NCBI RefSeq assembly: GCF_001625215.2
Contig: NC_030389.2
Span: 30,927,454-30,991,453 of the forward strand
DNA: 64,000 nucleotides
Direction of reading: 5' to 3'
DNA from: Daucus carota subsp. sativus
Taxonomy: Eukaryota; Streptophyta; Magnoliopsida; Apiales; Apiaceae
The first letter of the stretch is position 1. The number at the start of each line of letters is the position of its first letter. The notes beneath the pieces were generated by a model. That model saw nothing but the letters and a program-made list of their open reading frames with translations, did no database searches and was not told where the DNA came from. Positions 46,799-56,999 of the stretch are shown piece after piece. Both the position numbers and the translations under genes were made by a program.

Positions 46799-48640
46799 AT
46801 AAAGAATGTCTGAAATTAGTGGATCTTCTTTAGTATCTGAATCCTGTTCTGCACTAGAGTGGACCTCAGTTGTGGAGAGAGCCTTTGTTATCTGTTCCTG
46901 TATGTTAAAAGGGATGGGAATTGGATTCCCTAGCTAGTAGCTGTTAGTCGAGTAAGGAATCTGATCTCTTCCCTTTAAATTTATTCCATTTGTATATCTA
47001 ATGAGTGATTTTAATTTTATTATGATCAATAATTAGCTTCTGTGCTTCTTCCCCTTTTGACCCTTTCACAATCTGCTTTTGTGCGCTATGAGAATCAATC
47101 ACAATCAGTTTTCTAGCTTACCCATATCTTTTCACAATGTTTAGCTAAGCAGGCATTTGTTGTTAAATTTTGATTATGTCTGTGATCAGCAGAATCTTGT
47201 CCCTTCCGGAAAGATAAAGATTGCGACTTTGATTGCCAACGAGTACCTTAACATTTACCAATGCCTGCCATACTATGATATTGAAGCTAGTCATCACCAT
47301 CCCAGTAACATTCTGACTATAATTTTGCTTCAGAACTACTCCAGTTCAAGAGTATCTAGCATTCTAAGAACACACACATGGTACTCTTTTTTTTTTTCTT
47401 TTTTTTTGTCACACACACATGGTACTCTTATCATAATGTAGATACAAGCTTCTGTACACTACTAGCCAAGCAAATCTTTTGAAGGGTTAGCTCTCATGCA
47501 GCTCCTTGACAAAGGGTGACATTTTGAACATTTTTCTGTTTTTTAGTTGCAAAAGAACTTTTTCTTTTTCTTTCTTTTTTTTTTTTTTTTTTTCATTTGA
47601 AGGGTTAGCTCTTGTTTCATGCAGCCCCTTGGGCCTTGACAAAGGGTGACATTTTTCTTTTCTTTTTTTCCGATGATTTGGGCTTACACACCTGGATGGG
47701 CGGGAGTCGGAGTCGAAACCAGGATAACAAACGATAAATCTGTCATTTGGCTTATTCAATTGTGCTAGCAAAAGAACGATTATTAGTTGCAAAAGAACGG
47801 CGACATTTTGAACATTTATCTGTATTTTTCCGTCTTTTAGTTACGAAAACCCCTTGACAAACAGTCACATTAATCGGGACAAACTTTGAACTGTCAACTA
47901 CATTTGTTAATAAAACAAAAAATGAATTAAACAAATATTCAATTTGTTTTCAAATTGTTTAACACATAAAATATCAACAAAAAAAATTATCTAAAAGATG
48001 TTATAATGATATCTCAAGCAATCGAATTTATTCAAGTGTGAACATAATAATATCAATCTTCACGTATGCACAATTTATAACCCAATACAATGTTCAGAAC
48101 AATCAGTTATATCAATTGATATTGGAGCGATAAATACCCTCCGGATATGAGCAATTTTTTGTTATGAAAGCGATAATCTTCGCTTCCCATATTTGATGTA
48201 AACCCTCTGGATCAACCAAACATTCTTGTAGGTCTTTTTTAAGAAAAATTACCGAAATTCATAATAAGACACACGAAAAATATCAAAACATAAAATAATA
48301 ATATACCAAAAAAATAAGTATTACCAACAACCTTAATAACAAGTTAGTCAATCAGCAATCTTGATTTTATCATAAAAATTGGTAACAAGAGTGATGATGG
48401 AAAAAAGAAAGAGTTTAATTAGTCAAGATAATGAAGATTGAAGAATGAAAAAATAATGACCGAGAATTCTAGTTTCAGAAATCGACTCACAAAATCCTAG
48501 TTTTTATTATATTAATAATTTTTATAATTAAAAAATGATGAAAAAGTTATTAAGATACATCAATTAAACTTTAAGAGCATGTCCAACGGTGCTCATAAAT
48601 CATTCCTTAAACAATAATATAAAATGTGACTCCTGGTAAG
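46799..48640. other. spacer between X8 and erlin genes
   Basis: No gene is seen. At 47488-47880 the segment CCTTGACAAAGGGTGACATTTT..AACATTTTTCTG..TTTTAGTTGCAAAAG occurs about three times, in part interrupted by a tRNA-like repeat. The remainder is AT-rich. Confidence 0.5.
47683..47775 (-). mobile_element. tRNA-like short retroposon, diverged
   Basis: On the minus strand a B-box-like GGTTTCGACTCCGACTCC and an upstream AATTGAATAAGCCAAATGAC head, followed by A-rich sequence, match the layout of the better preserved copy at 56827-56916. No target duplication is visible. Confidence 0.45.
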
Positions 48641-48652
48641 TTATTTGATGTC

Positions 48653-49048
48653 TTTGACATTACTATGGAGACCACGTTTTCATTAGAGACTTGAAGACCA
48701 CTTATGTACTGCAACTAGAATACTTCATAAAAACATTGCAAAACATATTATTTTCCGAATCATGTTCTACAAAGATTATTATTTTATTGACAATCTTGCA
48801 AATTTTATACATTTGACGAATAAAACATTAAAAAACATATTATTTTACAAAATCATGTTTAGTGTGCAGAACATTTGTTAATCGTGCAGATGTTCTGCTT
48901 GTTTACCATAAATAATTTTCAACATTTTCAATGAAATAGTGATATTTATCGAATGTACTTCGCAAAACAATAGATTTAAGTGTTTTAATTACAGAATATA
49001 AGTGGTCTCTAAAGTCTCCGATGAAAACGTGGTCACCATATAACTTTT
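48653..49048. mobile_element. Mutator-like MITE, copy B
   Basis: The left end (ACTATGGAGACCACGTTTTC..GAAGACCACTTATGTACTGCA) is the inverse of the right end (ACAGAATATAAGTGGTCTC..GAAAACGTGGTCACC). It is related along its length to the element at 4396-4831. Borders are approximate. Confidence 0.65.
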
Positions 49049-49125
49049 CTCTATCTATATTTTTTTTAAAAAAATTTAGTTACACGTCGAATTCTGAATT
49101 CATAAGCACTTGGAAAAGGTGATAA

Positions 49126-49498
49126 GAGCATCTCCAACCATCTAAAACTCTTGGCTAAAAGGTGAGTTGACATACTTAAAATAAAAAAATTTAGCCAACA
49201 GCTCCAAAAAATTCCAACCATGCTCATCTGTTGTCTATAAATTTAGCCAACCTCCGATGGATGACTAAATTTGTCGAACCTCTACAGGTCTGTAAGAAAA
49301 TCTGTAGGAAGATTGTACATCATTTATTACCATATTGAACTGATATATTCTATTTTAACAATTTAAAATATTAATAACATACTATTTTTAAATTTTAGCC
49401 AACCAATATAGCCAGTACCGTTGAAGTAAAATGTCTTACAGATTCAGCAAATTTTATATAATGTCTTACAGGTCCAATTTAGCCAACGCGAGATACTC
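49126..49498. mobile_element. PIF/Harbinger-type MITE (GAGCATCTCCAAC family), copy 2
   Basis: It starts GAGCATCTCCAACC and ends GCGAGATACTC with TAA on both sides (49123-49125 and 49499-49501). The interior is the reverse complement of copy 1 (for example AATAACATACTATTTTTAAA against TTTGAAAATAGTATGTTATT). Confidence 0.85.
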
Positions 49499-49576
49499 TA
49501 ACTCCAATGCTACTATTTATACTTGGCTCCTTATTCACATTTCTAAAAGAGAAAGAAGATTGAAGGGAAATTAATA

Positions 49577-49878
49577 CTCCCTCCGTCCCATTTTAATTGA
49601 CACTTATTCCTTTTTGGGACGTCCCAAAAAGAATGAACCTATTAAACTTACTATTTTTGAACACTACTTTTCACTATTACACCCACTACTTTCTTCCACT
49701 ATCTCTATTCTATAATAATATAAACACTATTACACCCACTACTTTCCTCCACTATCTCAAATCTATTATTAAAATTTTGATGGGTCCCACCACTTTACCA
49801 ACTTTTCAACCTTTTTACTACCTTTTTCTTAATCTCCGTGAAAGTCAAAGCAGTTCAATCATATTGGGACGGAGGGAG
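49577..49878. mobile_element. Stowaway MITE in the erlin promoter region
   Basis: Ends are CTCCCTCCGTCCCA and the inverse TGGGACGGAGGGAG, flanked by TA. The 302-bp element ends 188 bp before the erlin start codon. The ends are well preserved, so the insertion is not very old. Confidence 0.85.
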
Positions 49879-50066
49879 TATGATATTGAGTCAAGAGCTA
49901 CTGGATGCTCTTTAAAAGAAAGTCCTAAACTTTTAAAGAGCATTGGAGCACTAAATTTTGATTTGCTTCTAAAATTTAGAGTTAGAAGCTTGTTTAGAGA
50001 GTATTTTGGAGTTAGCTCTAAGTTTCGTGTGTTCCTCCCTTCCTTATCTGACTCGAAAACTGGGAC

Positions 50067-53000
50067 ATGGACGGAGAGCAGAGAACTCAACCGGCGGCGC
50101 CACCGCGGAGACAGCAAGGAAATGCCGGAGATTCTCCTAATAACTCTTTACCTATGCTTTTGGCATTCATCGCAATTTTCGTTTTAGTTAGTTTCCTCTT
50201 TTTTTACCGAACTGGTACGTACGTCCGTGTACAAATTAAATATTCGAGAATATTTGTTTAACTAGGTTCGAACTAACAACTCCCCTGGAACCCTAAGTAC
50301 TTGACAACCGAGCTTAGTTGGATCATATATCGTATTTAACAAACTCTTCGGATCTCGTAAAAAATAGTAGTACAAAATATTGTTTAGGACAATATAAGCC
50401 GTGGGGTTTCAACTCGAGATCTCATAATCATGTTAAATTACGAACTCGCTGTTAGAAGTAAGTGTTATAATTATTTATTAAATTTTAAGAATGTATATTA
50501 TGTATTAATGAATTTCTTGTTTACAAGTTCAAATTTGTATTTGTATTAATAATGGTCAAATACTCTGCTTCTTGCTTATCTGAAGTTTGAATCCTCGACC
50601 TCTTGTTACGATATGAAGATGGCGTGGCGTGTATACTTGAATTATCATAGTAGGGATGTTTGTGGAATTGAAAAGTGGTATACTAAAACATGTGTTTGGG
50701 AAACGTGTGAACAAATTGAAATTTGAGGATATTAGGGATCTCATGATTAGAAATGAAGTGCGAGATGAGAAGAATTCTGATATCTTGTTATGAAATCTTA
50801 TGATATTTGGGAGGATGACTTGATGTTTGAATTATGCTTATGTTTCGGTATTTAGGGTTATGATTTTTGGACAAAGGGTACCTTTTGCTTAGGAAATTTA
50901 TTTGTAATAGCACAATATACAGTTTCATTTGAGCACATCATTTTGAACATCAAGATGAAGTTCTTGATAGATATTTCCTTGAGTTTCATTGTATTGTTCT
51001 TAGAAGTAGCCAGTGTCACCAGATACCTGGAGTATACTGTGCTCTAAATGATTTCATCTCATGGATTCATACAATTACAGTGAATGCAATGTTGTAACTT
51101 TAATATGTTAAGTTGCGCGTTTATGTTTCTTGAAATTTGTTATGAATGCAGACCAGAGATTTGGTTGAAGTCCTTGACATTCCTTATTTTATAGGTTTTG
51201 AATATATCGGCATCAGATTTAACGAGTAGCTTATCTTTAGTACACCAAGTGCCAGAAGGCCATGTTAGGAGAAGAGCTTGATTTAGTCATATTGTGACTT
51301 TAATATGTATATAGTTGCACGTTTGTGTTTCTTGAATTCTGTCTGGACTGTAGACCAGAAATATAGTTAAAGCCCTTGACATTACTAATTTTCTAGGTTC
51401 TGGTTCAATCGGCATCAGATTTAACGAGTAGCTTATCTATCATACACCAAGTTCCAGAAGGCCATGTCGGGGTTTATTGGAAAGGAGGTGCCCTGCTAAA
51501 AACAATCACAGATCCAGGTTTGATACATTGCCGTATTAAAGTTCAATGTGCATGCTACTCCTGTCAGTCATCGCGGGATTATGGAAATTGCTTATATTTT
51601 AGTTTTATAGAATTTTTCTTAATACGGCTTTATAATGTTATAGGCTTTCATTTGAAGCTGCCACTTATAACATACTTTGAGCCCGTCCAAGTGACCCTTC
51701 AGACGGATCTGGTAAATATAATTCTGTTAAAGCCTTACATCTGGAAGAGTGCAGGACCTTTAATCTTTAGCTGATAATTTCTCCTACACTATTCATATTG
51801 CTATTATTGTTTTCAGGTGAGAGATATTCCATGTGGCACAAAAGGCGGTGTGATGACTAACTTTGAGAAGATTGAGGTGATTATTCGAGATTATTGTTTG
51901 CCTCATATGAATATCTGCTCGCTGCCTTAATTGTGGTATTTATATTGAAATTATGCTCTCAGGTTGTTAATCGCCTTAAAAAGAATTATGTTTATGAAAC
52001 GCTACTGAACTATGGCGTACATTATGACAACACATGGATCTATGACAAGATTCATCACGAGATTAATCAGTTCTGCAGTGGCCATTCTCTTCAGCAAGTA
52101 TATATCGATATGTTTGATCAGGTAACTAACTAAACAGCTTTGATGCTGATAAATGACTGTTGGTTGTCACTTTTTTAGAAATCGGCATTTGGTCATATAT
52201 TTTATTAATTTCAGTTTGAATGTTGCTTCTGTACTGATTCTTCTTGATTATCATTTTACATATTGACTAAACAAAGTGAACTCTTCAGATTGATGAAAAA
52301 ATGAAAGACGCTCTTCAGGCTGATTGCACACGTTATGCTCCAGGTATAGAAATTATAAGTGTGCGTGTCACAAAACCTTCTATCCCAGAGAGTGTAAGGC
52401 GGAATTTTGAGCAGATGGAGGAAGAACGCACTAAGGTATTCTATCTTTTCGTTATTGACCACGCTGTTTTCAGCAGATAGAGATTATTGACTATTACTAC
52501 CAAACATGATAGAAAGTAGTAAATTCTCAAGGCAACAACTACATAGAGCTTCTGAGTAACAAGTGCTGTGTAATAAAGGTTCTCAATATCTGTAGAATGT
52601 GTTTGTTAATGTCCCGCTGTTCAACTTCTTGTTATTTTATAGGTCCTTTATGATTGAGTATCTTTAAGTATGTCGGAAACTTTCATTGATGCCTTGTAGT
52701 TTGTACAGTACTCATCTCTCATTCCTAGTTACTTCCTTTGATTTGCTAATTTATACTAGTTTTTTTTTTTTTTTTAATCACAAGCACTTTCTTTTTGCCT
52801 GACGGTGGGATGTAAGAGATTAAGCAGGCTGGTTTAATAGGCCCGAGTTAATGGTTAATATCTAGCAGTAAACTAGGCATCTATAATTGGTTGTGAGTTG
52901 TGACAGATGTTTTCATGCAGGTCATGATTGCAGTGGAGAAACAGCGGGTAGCTGAGAAGGAGGCCGAGACTCAGAAGAAGATAGCTATAAGTGATGCTCA

Positions 53001-53534
53001 GAAGCATGCTCATGTTAGCGCAATCCAGATGGAACAGAAGTTGGCTGAGAAAGATAGTGCACGGAAAGAAGAGGAAATTGCCAATGCTATGTATCTAGCC
53101 AGAGAAAAGAGTTTGGCTGATGCTGATTTCTACAAGTACTGTTTAATTTTCCTCTCGTCCTCCGTACACTAATTTGTGCATGTATAAATGTAGAGAAGTA
53201 TTCAGATAGATATCATTTTGTAACAAGTGAATGTCTTTACTCTACAGAACAATGAGAGAAGCAGAGGCAAACAAGTTAAAACTGACTCCTCAGTTTCTGG
53301 AGCTCAAGTTCATCAAAGCAATTGCTAACAACTCCAAAATATTCTTTGGCAACAAGGCGAGTCTAATTTCTCTCTGAGCCTTACCTAAAGGAATCACACA
53401 CTGCAAAAAAGAAACACATTTCTCCATAATTCTTAACGAGTTTTGCATTGCAGGTACCAAATATGCTTTTTGACCAGAGACTTTTGGGAAACTTTTTCCA
53501 GGATGCAGCACCGATAGAAAAGCTGGACACTTAG
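50067..53534 (+). CDS. erlin (SPFH/prohibitin-domain protein of the ER)
   Basis: Nine exons (50067-50214, 51419-51517, 51644-51711, 51817-51876, 51963-52121, 52289-52435, 52921-53135, 53248-53356, 53454-53534) give 361 residues. A Gln/Pro-rich N-terminus precedes a membrane helix at about 30-47. The SPFH domain follows ([58 protein letters not shown]), then a charged coiled coil ([16 protein letters not shown]) and the erlin tail ([30 protein letters not shown]). Animal erlins form ER-membrane rings that guide degradation of ER proteins; the plant role is less known. Exon 2 begins after CATCAG at 51418, the only acceptor that keeps the exon 1 phase; the stronger-looking TTTTCTAG 22 bp upstream would give a stop. 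Intron 8 has a GC donor (AAG|GCGAGT). Intron 1 contains a second, broken copy of the exon 2 start. Confidence 0.94.
51091..51470 (+). repeat. tandem duplication spanning the start of erlin exon 2
   Basis: Two copies with a period of 200 bp (51091-51266 and 51291-51466) share the upstream intron (ACTTTAATATG..GTTTCTTGAA..GACCAGA..CCTTGACATT) and the exon start (GGCATCAGATTTAACGAGTAG). The first copy is followed by unrelated sequence after GGCCATGTTA, so it encodes only about 15 residues matching erlin before a stop at 51279-51281. It looks like a decoy exon inside intron 1. Confidence 0.9.
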
Positions 53535-53890
53535 TTTAAATAAGGCTCAAAAGCTTCAGTCAAGAAATTTTCAGAAAATGGGACTTGGTGAAACTTGAAA
53601 GTGATGAATATTTGGTCAGGATTACAGATCACCTCGAAACTCATTTTCTCATTTGTTTTGTTGTTTGTTATTTGTATGGATTATCGATCGATCGCTTGGG
53701 AACTCTATTCTGGTTTTGTTTGTTCTTTGTTATTTGTATCAATGGCACACAATGTTTGTCTATCAGGGCAGGATTATTCTTTTATGTATTTGTCATTGTA
53801 AATAGCTTGCTCACTGTTTTTTTGGCCTGTGGGATTTTAGAAGATGTTAAGTCCCGGTTTTATATCAACAAAACCAATTTTACTCGAACT

Positions 53891-53962
53891 GGGCATTTGG
53901 TCTAGTGGTATGATTCTCGCTTAGGGTGCGAGAGGTCCCGAGTTCAATTCTCGGAATGCCCC
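53891..53962 (+). tRNA. tRNA-Pro (AGG)
   Basis: A 72-nt cloverleaf: acceptor stem GGGCATT/AATGCCC, anticodon stem CTCGC/GCGAG around loop TTAGGGT with anticodon AGG, T stem CCGAG/CTCGG with TTCAATT. The A box TGGTCTAGTGG and B box GAGTTCAATTCTC are intact, and a T run (CTTTTT, 53964-53970) serves as the polymerase III terminator. There is no intron. CCA is not encoded, as expected for a nuclear gene. Confidence 0.97.
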
Positions 53963-53975
53963 CTCTTTTTATTTT
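53963..53975 (+). terminator. polymerase III terminator of tRNA-Pro
   Basis: The run TCTTTTTATTTT follows directly after the tRNA gene. Confidence 0.8.
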
Positions 53976-53989
53976 GTTTTACCTATTTA

Positions 53990-55450
53990 CTTATGGTTCA
54001 CTGCAATTGTAAGTATAGCAGGCTACTGTTCACTAGCACGAAACATATAAGAATGGGAGATGGAGTGACGCCATTGAGGAGCTGCTTTCAGTTGTTGTTA
54101 AGATTGATCCAGGAACAATGGTGGCAAAACACAAGATTGATATAAGAATGTGTGTTCAGTTAGGGTGAGGAGCCTGGGTGTTGAACATTGCGTACAAACA
54201 AATCCAGTGCATAAAAATGACTGTGACCATCTGATTTTTCTCTCTTGCCATTTGGCAAACAATAAGAAAAGTGTAGAGTGCAACCAGCAGAAGAGAAACA
54301 ACCAACAAATCCAACCGACTGTTAATGCGGCCCACAGAGCATTAGCCGGACTGTTGATGCGGCCCATCGCCCATGGTTCCCGATACCATTACTATGATTA
54401 TCCTTCCCTGACGAGACTTGTGAAACGAAGAGGGAAGTATAGCAGTACAAGTCGAGCGCGCCATTTGTTCTTTCAGTTTCCCAGGCCCCTAAATGCAGCT
54501 CCCACTCTTCTATTGGCCTGGGCAGATGCAGGATATCTTGGAAAGCCGCCGGGCAGTAGCCTCTTGCATGCCTTGTCATAATTGATTTGATTTTTCAACT
54601 TAACAAGCAACCGTGTGAGTAATAGTAATAGCTTCCTTAATTACTTGTTTGTCACATTTAAATTGCTTTTGAAAATAACTAATAATATTTTATTTATTAA
54701 AATAGCTTTTGAAAAATATATTGTGATTAGTCGGAACAAATAAATATATTCGATAATTAGCCGGAATGATTAATGGGGTAGTAGTCGAAATATATAAAAA
54801 TAAATAATAATATTTTATTTATTAAAATAGTCTTAAAAAAATATGTTTTACTTTTAATCAAAATTACGATGCTTCAAGTTGGTTAAAAAAATAAATATTA
54901 ATATTCAAATAAATAAGTGATACAAAATATTTGGGAATTTAATCTGATTAATCGAGGTATTATCAGAATATAATAAAATTTAATTTATTTACTAATTTTT
55001 AAAAAGTTATGTTGTAATTAATTAAAATGAATAAATAATATAAAATATATTCGAAAATTAGTTGATTAATAATGTACCGAGCATTGTTATCAGCCGTTGT
55101 CTGTTGGTAAGTTTTAACAACAAGACTTGTTGGACAACACTAGAATACTTAATATACAAGGAGACAAGCAAGCCCGTGAGGTGGCCCCCGCTTATCGTTC
55201 CCCAACCACTCACTCTCTTAGTCTCTTTCAAAGCAGTTGTAAAGCACTCACCTCCGGTTTGTCAATTTTCACTCGGTCATGGCCGTCTTGTGCATTTTTA
55301 CAAACTTCAATGGTTAAACCGGATATTCTGATAGCTTGATGGTTGGTGTGTCCAGCACTACGAATCTCAATGGTAAAAATGTATTTTAGCCTTCCTTGAC
55401 ACATTTAATTAGGTTTCAAAAAAATCAAAGAAAATGTAATTACTCCACGT
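53990..55450. other. spacer, no gene recognised
   Basis: Part of 54100-54590 is less AT-rich and open in several frames on both strands, but no frame resembles a protein I know and no splice pattern supports one. From 54650 the sequence is very AT-rich. Confidence 0.45.
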
Positions 55451-55454
55451 GAAC

Positions 55455-56760
55455 AGTGTTCTTAAAATCCCCGATTTAACCGATAAATCCCAATTAATCC
55501 TCTGCAAGGTCGGTCACCGATCCGATTAATCCTTATATATATTTAATAATCGAAGTATATGTGATAAATTATTAAAGTTAAAATATTATATTACTTTAAA
55601 TATGAATAATTATAGAGTTTATGAATATAGTAAGGGGCCGTTTGGTTCATTTCGGGGAAACGGAATGGAATTTAGAAAGGGAAATGCAGAGAAAGGAAAA
55701 GAATGATCCTGAATTGTTTTACCTGTTTGGTTTTGTTGCAGAAACGGAATGGAAATGTGTGTGATTAATTTTATATTCGATTTTTTTAATATTATATAAT
55801 TTCAAAAGAGTTAAATGTATTCATATTTATACCAAGATAATTTATTAACATTCTAATAAATTAATATAATTTATTTAACCATACTATTATTTTTTTTTAA
55901 AAATTAACATGTGAATTATGTCACAGTTATATTTAATTTAAAAAACTAAATTGAAAATTATTTTTAATTTCTGAAAATACTTTATATGATGATTTTTTAT
56001 ATTAATTGTTTAAAATATGAATTATAACTCAAAATAGAAAAAAGTTGGGGAAAGGGAATCCAAATACCTAGTTGGGAGTGGGGAATGAGATATGAGGATT
56101 ATTGGGTAAACCTACTACTAAAAAAGGGGAAAGAGAATGATGATTATTACAAAACAAACACATACAAAGAGAATCAATCAGATTGATTACCTTTCCCTTT
56201 CCTGAATACCCCTAACCAAACGGCCTCTAAATATATTAGTTATTAAATAGCTAATATAATAATAACTAAATATTAAATAATATTTTAATATTAAAAGAAA
56301 CCCGATTTTAACTCCGATTAATCCCCGATTTCCGATTAATCCTTGAATCGGTAGCTCAACCGATTAGGTCCGATTCCCGATTACTGTAACACTGCACGTG
56401 AATACAAATAATTGAAGTTAAACAGGTGGTTATAAATTTTATCTGCACTTAAGTAAACTAAAAAGAAAAGAGATACAATATATTGAACATAATCGGGAAT
56501 CGGACATAATCGGCTGAGTTACCGATTCAGGGTTATTGAAAATCGGGAATTAATTGAAAATATTAATCGAAGTGAAAATCGATTGTATTTTAATATTTAA
56601 ATATTATTTAATATTTTGTTATTATTATACCAGTTATTTATTAACAAATATATATTTACCATATCACAAATTCTTCAATTGTTCATAATTAAAGTAATAT
56701 AATATTTTGATTTGAATAAGTTATTATATATATTTTTATTAAGAAAATTTTATTTTACGA
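55455..56760. repeat. large imperfect inverted repeat (CGATTAATCC family)
   Basis: Arm 1 spans about 55455-56394 and includes a nested MITE; arm 2 spans about 56484-56760 in reverse orientation. The inner halves match as CGATTAATCC..GAATCGGTAGCTCAACCGATTAGGTCCGATTCCCGATTA and its complement (TAATCGGGAATCGGACATAA..). The AT-rich outer halves also match (AATATTATATTACTTTAA). The whole may be two head-to-head copies of one repeat or one element with long arms. Confidence 0.85.
55634..56227. mobile_element. PIF/Harbinger MITE nested in arm 1 of the inverted repeat
   Basis: The ends GGGGCCGTTTGGTT and AACCAAACGGCCTC are inverted repeats, with TAA on each side (55631-55633 and 56228-56230). Arm 2 of the surrounding repeat still has the unoccupied site (ATGGTAAATATAT), which confirms both borders and the duplication. 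Length 594 bp, non-coding, AT-rich with GAATGGAAT-type motifs. Confidence 0.93.
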
Positions 56761-56826
56761 GATAGCTAGATAGGTACTTATCGAATTATTTTATTTTTTT
56801 ATAAAAATAAATAAACTATCAAATTT

Positions 56827-56916
56827 TTTTTTTTTGGACAATGCAGGAGCCAGAGTCGAACCCGGGTGTCCGGGACAATAGAGGATATGCCCGCCACTTG
56901 CCTATCCAATCGTGCT
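56827..56916 (-). mobile_element. 90-bp tRNA-like retroposon with A tail
   Basis: On the minus strand it reads from GCACGATTGGATAGGCAAGTGG (A-box-like) through GGGTTCGACTCTGG (B box) to TGCATTGTCC followed by an A tail. It is flanked by 11-bp direct repeats CTATCAAATTT (56816-56826 and 56917-56927). The size is about that of a tRNA alone, with no SINE body. Confidence 0.8.
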
Positions 56917-56999
56917 CTATCAAATTTATTTTTATTTCTATAGTTTTTGTAACGCCATAGAATTATGACAGAATTATGTCTGAATGAATATTCACTGAG

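Noticed and set aside
51397-51418. Acceptor TTTTCTAG at 51396 as the start of erlin exon 2
   Set aside because: It gives an in-frame stop (..NE*) with the exon 1 phase. The CATCAG site at 51418 keeps the frame.
54150-54581. Open frames on both strands downstream of the tRNA
   Set aside because: There is no recognisable domain, no splice sites in context and no consistent codon pattern.
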